Positions 1-7,786 of a DNA stretch of 11,598 nucleotides are shown one piece after another. This stretch comes from Alphaproteobacteria bacterium (GTDB taxonomy: Bacteria; Pseudomonadota; Alphaproteobacteria; UBA8366; GCA-2717185). Position numbers and translations under genes: made by a program. The stretch spans positions 1-11,598 of the forward strand of contig JAESSL010000174.1 in the NCBI GenBank assembly GCA_016764135.1, given 5' to 3'. The notes below the pieces were generated by a model. That model had not been told where the DNA came from. It searched no databases and was given only the letters and a program-made list of their open reading frames with translations. Positions within the stretch are counted from its first letter, which is position 1. The number at the start of each line of letters is the position of its first letter.

Positions 1-907
1 AACCCTCTTTCCGTTCGATGAAGGCTGTTACGCCGTAGATGTTGACGCCATGATCTGCAAGGTTGCCTTGTGCATCCCTGATCCCCGGCGTCGTCACCTT
101 ATCGAAGCCGCCGAAAAACGAAATATCCATATTGCTGATATCAAGAATTGGGCTGTTAAGCGCCGGAATTGCAAATGCCCCCCCCACAAAGGCGTCGTCC
201 AGCCAGATGCCGTTTTGGAAGAACAACGGCATCAAACCAAAACTGAACGGTAGGTCCAGTCCGGTATACTCATCCGCCAATCCCGCGTATATGGAGCCGA
301 CATCACCTTCGAAAAACATTTTAGATATATTTACGTCAAACGTACCATTGCCCTGGTCACGATCGTCGCCGGCAAATTGATAATTTAAAAACTGGCCACC
401 CTGCTCAAAGGGCTCAATCTGCGTGTGAACCCTCTCGGTCGCTGTCAATTTTAAATCTATATCCAGGTTTATGTCCGTCGCGATTCGCGCAACTTCCTTA
501 TTACCCGAATCGGAGAAGGAGACGGTTGTACGCCAGTCACCCGATACATTGAAGGCTGGCATTACCAAATTTTTTCGACCAATTACGTTAATGGGGTCTT
601 GTAAGGGCCCCTCAACATAAATTGGCGTGCCGAGCTCGATCAAAGGTCGCGGCGTTGGAGATGCGCTTTTACCGCCATAGATTTTGATCTGTTCCTTGGC
701 GTCATACGTCTTATCAGGATACGTCGGATCCGGCCCAAAAGCGCCTGATTCCAGTTGCGTCGGCTTCGCCGCCGGCGACATTTTAGTCGGTCCGCCGTCT
801 TCGCCTGACGCAAGCACGACGCTACCGCTCAGCAACATTGCTGAAAACGCTATCGCCCCCAACCTGGCGCCTAACGCGCCGCTATCCTTCTTCGTATCGG
901 AAAACAA
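1..907 (-). CDS. Outer-membrane beta-barrel (porin-like) protein, C-terminus cut by window edge
   Basis: The frame is open from a stop at about 1001-1003 to the left edge and gives 302 residues from the chosen start. I chose TTG at 907-905 because GGGGAG (921-916) lies 8 bases upstream and because this start yields a normal Sec signal peptide: Lys6, Lys7 and Arg15, a hydrophobic core at about 17-33, and a probable cleavage near VLA-SG (32-35). An in-frame GTG at 988 would add 27 residues but sits in the arm of a hairpin. After a Pro/Lys-rich linker (about 36-90), the chain becomes short alternating polar/apolar strands with Asp/Gly/Asn turns, from about 115 to the edge, as in outer-membrane barrels. 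There are no CxxCH motifs. It is the last gene visible in the cytochrome operon, so a role as the barrel of an electron conduit is likely. That role is inferred from composition and neighbours, because I recognise no specific porin family motif. Confidence 0.72.
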   Translation of the reverse strand, partial: MFSDTKKDSGALGARLGAIAFSAMLLSGSVVLASGEDGGPTKMSPAAKPTQLESGAFGPDPTYPDKTYDAKEQIKIYGGKSASPTPRPLIELGTPIYVEGPLQDPINVIGRKNLVMPAFNVSGDWRTTVSFSDSGNKEVARIATDINLDIDLKLTATERVHTQIEPFEQGGQFLNYQFAGDDRDQGNGTFDVNISKMFFEGDVGSIYAGLADEYTGLDLPFSFGLMPLFFQNGIWLDDAFVGGAFAIPALNSPILDISNMDISFFGGFDKVTTPGIRDAQGNLADHGVNIYGVTAFIERKEG

Positions 908-915
908 TCGACTAT

Positions 916-921
916 CTCCCC
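916..921 (-). promoter_or_regulatory. Shine-Dalgarno supporting the TTG start of the porin-like gene
   Basis: GGGGAG on the minus strand lies 8 bases before TTG 907-905. It is the best ribosome-binding site in the region and decides between TTG 907 and GTG 988, which has only a weak GAG ahead of it. Confidence 0.55.
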
Positions 922-986
922 ACGGCCGCGCTAAATCCGAGCTTTCAAAATACTCGAGCAAACCGTTCTCTATTTTACCAACCTTC

Positions 987-1020
987 ACCAAACATCTCGG
1001 TTACTTTCGAGGCGTTTGGT
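987..1020 (-). other. Intergenic hairpin between pentaheme cytochrome and porin-like gene
   Basis: A two-part stem begins 21 bases after the pentaheme stop codon. ACCAAAC (987-993) pairs with GTTTGGT (1014-1020), and inside it CTCG (996-999) pairs with CGAG (1008-1011), with a 2x2 internal loop and an 8-base loop. No T-run follows in either direction, so a classical intrinsic terminator is unlikely. It could protect or process the mRNA and set different levels of the two proteins. Confidence 0.55.
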
Positions 1021-1040
1021 GGACTGATTCAGGTCCAACC

Positions 1041-3023
1041 TTACTTTACTTCGAATTCAACCGTATACGGATGCATATCCAACATCCATTCGTTCATGGA
1101 TCGCTCCATTTCCTTCGTCGCGCCGACGAACCGCATGAAGTAAATTGGTTCCGCTCGACTACGCATACGGAAAGATAATTTGTATTTACCCTTCTTCTTC
1201 AACAATGAGCCCGGCACGCTGTAGTTTGCGTCCCGTGTTCCCAGCGGCGGAATGGAGCGCCCTTCCATTCTCACATTTGGCGGGTGGTTCATGACTGTCG
1301 TCGGAAATCCAACCGGGCGCAGAAACGGCCGCTGATCAATATCGAAATTAACCGGCAGATACATTTCCCGATCCGTACCCTTGACGTTTGTCGTCAGGAA
1401 CTTCGTCTGAAGGTTAACCAGCTGGTCATCATAAGGAACTGTCCCCGCCGCCACATCAAGCGAGTGGATATCAGCGAAATCGCCATTACTATCTACGTAG
1501 CCTGTTTCCCAGATACGTTTCCCATTGGGATCTGTCAGGGCGACATTCAACCAGATTTCCGGCTGCGCTCCGAGAGAGCCTGACGGTAGATTATGGCCGT
1601 CATCCGTGTTGGTAACCGTGTAACGAAAGGATAAGGATTGCCCCAATGTTGGGGTCCCGCCGAAAAATGGCCCGTCCACCCGACTGCCATTTTCCATCAC
1701 CTGGCGTCGCAAAGAGCGTTTTTCTTCCAGCGCTTCGATGTTTTCCACAACGACCTCGTTGGCCTCTTCCCGATCGCCGGGATCGGACCACACTTCCGGA
1801 AAGTCCACGCCCAACGCAGCTTTAATACCTTGGACGGACGCCTTTAACGCAACCGCCGCTGCTTTATCACCACCTTTAGCCTTGCCCATCGCCGCCTTCA
1901 AGGACTTGAAGGCGTCAACAATACGACCTTCTTTCCGATCGGCGATCAATTCCTCTAGGGCGTCGACCCCCTCGGCAAAGGCGTCATGGTCGATACTGTC
2001 GCCAAGGGCGTCGTCAATACCTTCAAACGCCTCCGTCAACTCCTCGACCGTTTCCTCGAATTCCTCACTGCCCCATTTTGCGCGATAATTGAACGTCAGC
2101 CACTCCTGCATGGTCCATTGTTCTGCTTCGGGGTTGTGTGGGAAAATTCCAGGATGCGCGATCGGATAACCGGGCCCATAGAATGAGTGGTTGTGATGAT
2201 CGCGTTGCGGATTAATTTCTTTCCCGTTCACCACGGCGACCGGCGCCTTTACATAACCGTCAGCACGACCAGGCGTTTTACCCATATGGCATTCCTGGCA
2301 CTGAACGCCATTCTTCGCGGCAGGTGAATCACGATACTGTTCCCAGACCACTTCCAGCTTAATGCCCAAATTCACCGCCACCTGGTGACAAGACGAACAA
2401 AATTCAGATTTTGAAATCTGCTGAAACGGGGAGACGCTGCCGTGAATTTTAGCGCCGCGTTCTTTACTGTTGGTCGCAATTTTATATTCATCTTTTTTGG
2501 CGATGACTTCAGCGAACTTTCCACCCTTCGCCGAACCAAACACAGGTGAATGAATATTGCCCGGCACCAGATTACGTTCGCCGTTTACTTTACCGAACTC
2601 CTCTCCGACACGATGGCAGGTAATGCAAGTAATGCCTTCACTCGACACTTTGCTGCGTTCCCAAAGCGGTAATTCCCGCTTTTCACCTCGTTGCGTGCCA
2701 ACCGTCTGGTGACATCGGACGCAGAAGGTGCCAATCGTGCCTTGGGTCAGGTCGCTAATCGCCTGCTCAAACTTATGGAACATTGGCGAGATTGACGCGT
2801 AAGCGTGGTTTGACGACGCCCATTCCTTATAAATTGTCTTGTGACATACCGCGCATTGCGTGGCGCTTGGATAACTACCTTCCGCTAGCACAGCGTCATG
2901 CGCGTTCTTTACGGGTTCGGCTGCTTGGGCAGCGCCGATCACGCCTGCCCATATCGTTAGCGCCGCCAACCCCAAACCTAGGGTCCGACTAAATTTCAAC
3001 ACGTTTTTCCAAGCAATCGTCAT
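1041..3023 (-). CDS. Secreted pentaheme c-type cytochrome with beta-rich C-terminal domain
   Basis: 660 residues from ATG 3023, which has GAGG 5 bases upstream and opens a clear Sec signal (Lys6, Lys10, hydrophobic 15-33, cleavage near AQA-AE at 35). A frame extension to 3089 would bury the signal and was not used. Five CxxCH heme sites lie at 57-61, 101-105, 133-137, 209-213 and 242-246. The first half resembles the cytochrome c554/multiheme type (CAVCH followed by a Glu-Trp and a distal His). Residues about 316-440 are charged, helical and rich in Glu and Ala. From about 455 on the chain is beta-rich, with a TVTN...GHNLPSG segment (469-482) typical of a domain trailing some multiheme cytochromes. 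It is probably a periplasmic or exported electron carrier. The gene lies 204 bases after the decaheme gene and is followed by the porin-like gene. The electron partner is unknown. Confidence 0.9.
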   Translation of the reverse strand: MTIAWKNVLKFSRTLGLGLAALTIWAGVIGAAQAAEPVKNAHDAVLAEGSYPSATQCAVCHKTIYKEWASSNHAYASISPMFHKFEQAISDLTQGTIGTFCVRCHQTVGTQRGEKRELPLWERSKVSSEGITCITCHRVGEEFGKVNGERNLVPGNIHSPVFGSAKGGKFAEVIAKKDEYKIATNSKERGAKIHGSVSPFQQISKSEFCSSCHQVAVNLGIKLEVVWEQYRDSPAAKNGVQCQECHMGKTPGRADGYVKAPVAVVNGKEINPQRDHHNHSFYGPGYPIAHPGIFPHNPEAEQWTMQEWLTFNYRAKWGSEEFEETVEELTEAFEGIDDALGDSIDHDAFAEGVDALEELIADRKEGRIVDAFKSLKAAMGKAKGGDKAAAVALKASVQGIKAALGVDFPEVWSDPGDREEANEVVVENIEALEEKRSLRRQVMENGSRVDGPFFGGTPTLGQSLSFRYTVTNTDDGHNLPSGSLGAQPEIWLNVALTDPNGKRIWETGYVDSNGDFADIHSLDVAAGTVPYDDQLVNLQTKFLTTNVKGTDREMYLPVNFDIDQRPFLRPVGFPTTVMNHPPNVRMEGRSIPPLGTRDANYSVPGSLLKKKGKYKLSFRMRSRAEPIYFMRFVGATKEMERSMNEWMLDMHPYTVEFEVK

Positions 3024-3101
3024 CGTCGCCTCTATCCGTTCTTTTTGAACGTGTAAATTAAACCTGAGCCACCGCAATTTATCGCGCAACGCGGAATAAC
3101 C

Positions 3102-3131
3102 ATTCTACACCAGTTGGTTCCAGCTCTACAA
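3102..3131 (-). promoter_or_regulatory. Possible internal promoter for the pentaheme cytochrome and porin-like genes
   Basis: On the minus strand TTGTAG (3131-3126) is separated by 18 bases from TAGAAT (3107-3102), about 80 bases before the pentaheme ATG. This matches a sigma-70 promoter moderately well and lies in the only large gap (3024-3227) within the cytochrome cluster. The rest of that gap shows no gene. A 7-bp imperfect hairpin just after the decaheme stop (about 3207-3225) has no T-run after it. Confidence 0.4.
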
Positions 3132-3227
3132 GCGGTACATATTAGCATGGTCGCCCCGCTATAATCATCCTTTTACGGAGCTTATCGCGCCATTCTCATT
3201 TTTTCATTCAACAATAAGTCGAATTTG

Positions 3228-5270
3228 CTACTTTTTTGTCATTTTTGGCGCCGAATGGGGCGAGCCCCCATCGCCTGACAACATCTTTTTCCGGAAGCCA
3301 TGTTCGTCATGATATTCATGACAAAGCGTGCATTCCTGCTTCACTTTGCTTTCCGCATGGCAATTCATACAGGTTTGCTTTTCAATTGACCTGAAATTAC
3401 TGGCGTAGTTCAAAGGATCCGTCTGCTTGAACGCTGCGGAAAACTCCGCATCCGGATTGATTTTGTGACAGGTCTCGCAGGACGCTCCTGGCCCCAGCAA
3501 ATTTAAATGCGGCTTGTGACGATAGCGAACATGTTTTTGACCGGATTGAGCGCCCAGGCGCCATTCAATTTTCCTTGGACCGTCTGATACGCCCTTTTCA
3601 GTGCTGACAGAATGGCATTTCGCGCAGGCCCCGGCGCCTTCGCTGCTAGACAGCAATTGATCCCGAAAGTCCTCGGAAACATCTGAACTAGTGGCCAGGT
3701 TCAGCCAACCCAAAACGACCGGATCCCCATGGCGCAACGGTTTGTATTTAAGCGATAATTCATCCGCATACCAACCACCCAATACCGGCTCTGACAGCGC
3801 TTCGTATTCTTGATTTAACGCCCAGGCGCACCCAACGCTGCGAACCAGTTCCTGCGATAGACCGGCAAGCAGTTGTTTTGCTTTATCGGTGCGTTCGGAC
3901 AGCAAGTCCAAAATCGCCCCGTCGCCCGATTCGATCATCGCATTGACCAATTCGCTGACGGGCTCGGCATAACTTTCCGGGTCCTCGCCATCCTCGACGT
4001 CCAACAGCATCATCGCCAAGGGCGGCAACGTTTCCGTTGAAACCGATTCGAATTCTTCGTCCTCCTGTGGCGTGGCGTTGGCCTGGTTTGTCGTTTCCGG
4101 TTTCTTCGGTGATTCGATAAGTCCGAGCTTTTCCTTCATTTCCCGGACGCGCGCTTCCAATTTCGTCTCGTTCGCCGCCGCTTTTATTGGCTTCGCCGCC
4201 AATTTCTCGACGATCGCCGCCGCAGCTTCCTGATCCGCCTCGCCAGGTCCGCACGCCGCGATTATTTCAGCCTTGTCGAACGGATTTTCCTCCAATTCCG
4301 GAAATGTCAGAAGATGGAGGTCCCGCTCTGCAATCTGGTTTTCATGGCAGGCCGCGCAGGTGGTTTCAAACGACCGAACCGGCACATTCCGGTCCGCATT
4401 GGCCGCATTGTGACAGGTCACGCACCGTTGCGCCGGCGCTTTCTCGACGAAACGCTTGTTTTGAAAGTGCTTGTCGAAATGGCTGGTATGGTTAAAGGCG
4501 ATCGCTGTGCGGCGCCGCGAGGGGAAATCCTTTGAAAAAGCTGGATGGCCATTCGAGAAACTCTTGAATTTCTTTTCATGACACGCGTGGCATTGCTGAT
4601 CCGTCATCGCCACAATCTCGCCAGCGGCGCCCTTATGCTCGGTGTGGCACATGACGCATTCGGTTTTTGACGCCGCTAACGCCGCCTCCCCCGTAAACAC
4701 CTTATTGTGCGGCGTTTGCGCAGGACCGCCGAAAGTATGACAGGTGCTGCAATTTTCCGATAAATCCCCGGGCGTCCATGCCGCCTGAATCCACTCGGAT
4801 GCGGATTTATCATGCGTGTCATGACAGGCGACACACCCCACGCCCTGCGTGAAATTTGCGTGCGCGCCAGAGAGATCGCCGGGACTGGATGTGTCCAGCG
4901 CCCCGGCTCCATCGTGGAACCCGAAGGCGGCGATAATCGCCACCACAAACGCGAACGCCAGAAGACCGATACGCCCGCGATACCCACGAAGCGATCGCTT
5001 AGGCCGACAAGGCGGCGCCTGTATACAACACGAACCATCCGGACTGGGTCCATTTTCACAAGCCCCCCCGGCGCTCGGCGTTCGTCGACACTCCCAACGA
5101 TCGCCATTTTTAAAGGGGCGACATTCACTGACCCCGCCACAGGCGCCATTCAACCCAGGCCCCGCGCTGCAGGGTTTTCCCCAGATGCGTATACGCCCGC
5201 ATCGGAACGGAAAATTTGGCCGTTCATAAGGGCTCTTGTCCTGACGAAACCGGTCCCGATCATTAATCAT
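3228..5270 (-). CDS. Membrane-anchored decaheme c-type cytochrome with cysteine-rich cytoplasmic head
   Basis: 680 residues from ATG 5270-5268, which overlaps the preceding stop as ATGA. No Shine-Dalgarno is visible, so translation is probably coupled. Residues 24-90 carry nine Cys in two similar units of pattern CxxGPx3GxC followed by CRP (34-52 and 71-90), not heme sites. A Lys/Arg stretch (91-100) precedes one membrane helix (about 101-117), placing the Cys-rich part in the cytoplasm and the rest in the periplasm. Ten CxxCH motifs lie at 146, 174, 205, 227, 283, 305, 549, 598, 634 and 647, that is six plus four hemes flanking about 240 residues without heme. The protein probably takes electrons from, or gives them to, the diheme membrane protein encoded upstream and passes them to soluble cytochromes. 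I recall similar Cys-rich heads in proteins annotated as cytochrome c3-like, but know of no established function. Confidence 0.92.
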   Translation of the reverse strand: MINDRDRFRQDKSPYERPNFPFRCGRIRIWGKPCSAGPGLNGACGGVSECRPFKNGDRWECRRTPSAGGACENGPSPDGSCCIQAPPCRPKRSLRGYRGRIGLLAFAFVVAIIAAFGFHDGAGALDTSSPGDLSGAHANFTQGVGCVACHDTHDKSASEWIQAAWTPGDLSENCSTCHTFGGPAQTPHNKVFTGEAALAASKTECVMCHTEHKGAAGEIVAMTDQQCHACHEKKFKSFSNGHPAFSKDFPSRRRTAIAFNHTSHFDKHFQNKRFVEKAPAQRCVTCHNAANADRNVPVRSFETTCAACHENQIAERDLHLLTFPELEENPFDKAEIIAACGPGEADQEAAAAIVEKLAAKPIKAAANETKLEARVREMKEKLGLIESPKKPETTNQANATPQEDEEFESVSTETLPPLAMMLLDVEDGEDPESYAEPVSELVNAMIESGDGAILDLLSERTDKAKQLLAGLSQELVRSVGCAWALNQEYEALSEPVLGGWYADELSLKYKPLRHGDPVVLGWLNLATSSDVSEDFRDQLLSSSEGAGACAKCHSVSTEKGVSDGPRKIEWRLGAQSGQKHVRYRHKPHLNLLGPGASCETCHKINPDAEFSAAFKQTDPLNYASNFRSIEKQTCMNCHAESKVKQECTLCHEYHDEHGFRKKMLSGDGGSPHSAPKMTKK

Positions 5271-6085
5271 AATACATACACATTTACTAGAATGAGGTGC
5301 CAAACCGCCAAAGTAACAACCGAAACCGCCAGCGGTATATGTAAGAATAACCACTTTTTCATGACGCCCTGACACACATAATGCCGATCGACATGCGCTT
5401 TCAGCGCCGCTAGGTCTAAAATTTCGTCAAAAAGCTTTTTTTCAACGTCATTGAGATAACGTCGAGCCGCACTTCCAGGGCCGCGCAGCCAAAACCCCGC
5501 CGCGTCGCCGCCGAAAAGATGGGCAAAGAGAAACCGGGGTTTTTGAAAATACCAAAACAACGTCCCAACATAATGTTGCGCCACTGTTTCACTGCCCGTT
5601 TCCTTGGTGCACTCAATCACCAATGTTTCCGCCCGTTCTCGAATTTCGGCGATTTCAGCGGGTATCCGGTCATAAATAATTTCGATCCCCGTATGCGTTA
5701 ACCGGCTCGGCAGCGCTTTTTGTAAAAGATAGCCGAAAACGCCGCTAGCGCTCACAAGGTAAAAGGATCCCGCTAGCAATTGTTCGTACAAGCCGAGCGG
5801 CCAGATACCGCCAGTGTGCAGCCAGAACAGGGCCAACGCGAACACGCCGAGGACAACATGAAAGATCAACCAGGTCCGCGCCCGCCCCAAGGGAATCATA
5901 GATAGTTTTTTTCGGGCGTTGAACATACCCAGGAGCAGTATCGTCACGAAAAGAGTATATCCCGTCAGGATCGAAGCGTCGCCCAACTGAACCGTAATAA
6001 GTCGCGATTGCCAAAACAGGGCGGCGAAACTGGCCAGCGCCAAAACACCAAAAAGCACCAGCGACATTGGTATTTTGCGAGCCAT
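5267..6085 (-). CDS. Five-helix membrane protein, probable diheme b-type cytochrome
   Basis: 272 residues. The ATG at 6085 overlaps the previous stop by one base (TAATG), with GGGG about 8 bases before it. Hydrophobic helices lie at about 6-25, 40-56, 71-89, 100-121 and 245-268. Positive residues (R3, K4; R58, K59, K60; R68, R70; K123; K243, K244) place the N-terminus and a 120-residue loop (123-243) in the cytoplasm. Helices 3 and 5 run in the same direction and each carries two His 14 residues apart, H76/H90 and H249/H263. This is the spacing expected for two stacked bis-His hemes crossing the membrane, as in ferric-reductase-like and other diheme b cytochromes. It would link the Fe-S protein encoded before it with the decaheme cytochrome encoded after it. 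Quinone reaction is possible but no quinone site is recognisable. The heme assignment is inferred from His geometry. Confidence 0.82.
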   Translation of the reverse strand: MARKIPMSLVLFGVLALASFAALFWQSRLITVQLGDASILTGYTLFVTILLLGMFNARKKLSMIPLGRARTWLIFHVVLGVFALALFWLHTGGIWPLGLYEQLLAGSFYLVSASGVFGYLLQKALPSRLTHTGIEIIYDRIPAEIAEIRERAETLVIECTKETGSETVAQHYVGTLFWYFQKPRFLFAHLFGGDAAGFWLRGPGSAARRYLNDVEKKLFDEILDLAALKAHVDRHYVCQGVMKKWLFLHIPLAVSVVTLAVWHLILVNVYVL

Positions 6086-7731
6086 TACATTGACCCCGTT
6101 GGATTGTAGTCGTGGAAGTCGACGCGCTTCAAAGCGTCATGCGGACAGGCGCGGACACAGGCTGGTCCTCCTGGTTGCCCTTCGCAATAGTCGCATTTCG
6201 TCGCCTTCATGATCGGTTTCTGGCTTTCAGGATCTGTAATCGGCCGATCGTTTGAATCGCGAATCGCCACCATAGAAATATTGCTGTAGGGGCAGGAATT
6301 CGCACAAGTCGCGCAACCAATACACGTCATATCGTTAATGATGACGCTGCCGGATTGTAGCGACCTGTGGATGGCGCCAGTCGGACACCCGATCATGCAA
6401 ACCGGGTCGGTGCAATGCATGCACGCATTGGCGACCATCAGATTTTCAGAGGATTTACCATGGCGGCGGAACCTGGGATTGCCGCCATGGGTAGACGCAC
6501 AGGCGCGGACGCAATCATCGCAGCGAACGCATTTTTCCAGATCGATGACCATAGCGCGCGTCGCATTCACAAACCGCTCCTCGACCGCCCACTCCATCAG
6601 GGCGTCATCCGACACAGGATGCTCCGCCAATTCCATCAACGTGTCCGCCGGTGGATCCATAAACGGAAAGACGTGTTCTTCCAGAATCGGCGCCGGCACG
6701 CGCAGGACATCGACATATCCCAGCGCCGAAATCGACGTCTTCATAGCCATGTCTTCGATATCAGGGTTTTTCCACGCCGCGTATAATTCACCCAGACCGA
6801 AATGATCGCCGGCGCCCAGATAGGTTATGGTCCGGTCACCCGTCCCGTGCTGAACGCTGACGCGCGCGAATCCGGCGCGAATCATCAACAATCCGTCTGG
6901 ATAATCGCCCTGCTTGGCGAGTGGTGCCTCCTGACTTGACCCTCTTTCGCGCAATCGTTGGAAGGAGACGTTCCAGTCAAAGGCGCCATAAGTCTCAAAC
7001 AGCACCTTATCCGCAACCGCGTTTAACGTTGTGTCGTCCAGGCGCGCGAACATGGAACTTTCTTGTAAATGGTTTTTCAGCGCAGATTCCCGATATCGCT
7101 GATCAATCTTGCGCCGCCACCCCTGATCGTATTTGCGTAATTCGCGCAAACCCTGCCAGCGAATTTCCAACAGAACCGCGTCATCTTCAGAAAAAATTGT
7201 CGCAGTCCGAGGAACCCGGCCCAGCGCCGCCAACTCCCCAAACAACGAGCCCTCCCGCAACATCGCCGTCCGGTGATTATTCAAAACGACGGGCACGTCC
7301 TGCAAGAAAACTCGAGCGTCAGGGCTATCTGAACTACCGCGCAAGCCTTGTTGCTCGTAGCCCGAGAGGTTTCGCACTTCGGGGATCGTTGAGTTTGTCC
7401 AAAGTTGAGAAAGCGCTTCGAAAAAGCCTTTCTTTTTAGCGTTCTGTCGTCCGAGCATCGATTGCGGCAGCTTTGGCGCCAGCACGACGCGCAAATTACC
7501 TTTGAGCACCAGAAACGCCGAGTTCCCGTAGTCACCCTCTCGCACGACAATATCGCCCGAACGGTACCGAACGATGCGCGTATCGTTCCGCAGCACGCCT
7601 TCAAGGGGCGTATGCTTTGGAAACCTGTCAATATCGATCGCCGCGATGTCGTCGCGCTCAAATAGCGACGTAATATCGGCATCCGACATATCTGGGCCAA
7701 ACGGCGTCGACCACCGTTGCGGCCGCTCCAT
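6085..7731 (-). CDS. Cyclic-nucleotide-binding-domain / four-cluster 4Fe-4S ferredoxin fusion protein
   Basis: 548 residues from ATG 7731 (GGTGGAG 8 bases upstream). A TTG at 7758 after GGGGGG is a possible alternative adding nine residues. There is no signal peptide or membrane helix, so it is cytoplasmic. Numbered from the longer start, residues about 53-205 form a cNMP-type barrel with the phosphate-cassette motif FGELAALGRVPRTA (173-186), interrupted by a Lys/Gln/Ser-rich insert (about 98-155). Residues 235-365 form a second, more degenerate barrel (GLGELYAAW). Residues 405-545 hold 16 Cys in four groups (410-420, 446-458, 479-489, 522-538), the layout of DmsB/NrfC-type electron-transfer subunits with four 4Fe-4S clusters. 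There is no DNA-binding helix-turn-helix, so it is not a Crp/Fnr regulator. The gene overlaps the diheme membrane protein gene by one base, suggesting a complex in which ligand binding could gate electron flow. Ligand identity is unknown. Confidence 0.9.
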   Translation of the reverse strand: MERPQRWSTPFGPDMSDADITSLFERDDIAAIDIDRFPKHTPLEGVLRNDTRIVRYRSGDIVVREGDYGNSAFLVLKGNLRVVLAPKLPQSMLGRQNAKKKGFFEALSQLWTNSTIPEVRNLSGYEQQGLRGSSDSPDARVFLQDVPVVLNNHRTAMLREGSLFGELAALGRVPRTATIFSEDDAVLLEIRWQGLRELRKYDQGWRRKIDQRYRESALKNHLQESSMFARLDDTTLNAVADKVLFETYGAFDWNVSFQRLRERGSSQEAPLAKQGDYPDGLLMIRAGFARVSVQHGTGDRTITYLGAGDHFGLGELYAAWKNPDIEDMAMKTSISALGYVDVLRVPAPILEEHVFPFMDPPADTLMELAEHPVSDDALMEWAVEERFVNATRAMVIDLEKCVRCDDCVRACASTHGGNPRFRRHGKSSENLMVANACMHCTDPVCMIGCPTGAIHRSLQSGSVIINDMTCIGCATCANSCPYSNISMVAIRDSNDRPITDPESQKPIMKATKCDYCEGQPGGPACVRACPHDALKRVDFHDYNPTGSM

Positions 7732-7786
7732 CGTGGCAACTCCACCGACGTCAACCAACGCTATATCCCCCCACTCACATCAACCA

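Noticed and set aside
684..1178. Plus-strand open frame of 164 codons
   Set aside because: It runs antisense to the porin-like signal region and the end of the pentaheme cytochrome, has low-complexity composition and no domain, and the opposing frames carry clear protein features.
3024..3089. 22-residue N-terminal extension of the pentaheme cytochrome
   Set aside because: It would place a charged stretch ahead of a normal signal peptide. ATG 3023 has GAGG at a suitable distance.
4812..5372. Plus-strand open frame of 186 codons
   Set aside because: It is antisense to the Cys-rich head of the decaheme protein and the end of the membrane protein. It is rich in Arg, Thr and Pro with no recognisable motif, as expected for a shadow frame.
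5271..5375. 35-codon upstream extension of the decaheme gene
   Set aside because: It would overlap the diheme membrane protein by over 100 bases. The ATG at 5270 forms the typical ATGA coupling overlap and starts the Cys-rich head at a natural point.
6085..7731. Crp/Fnr-type transcription regulator
   Set aside because: The cNMP-type barrels suggested it, but no helix-turn-helix is present and the C-terminal part is a four-cluster ferredoxin.
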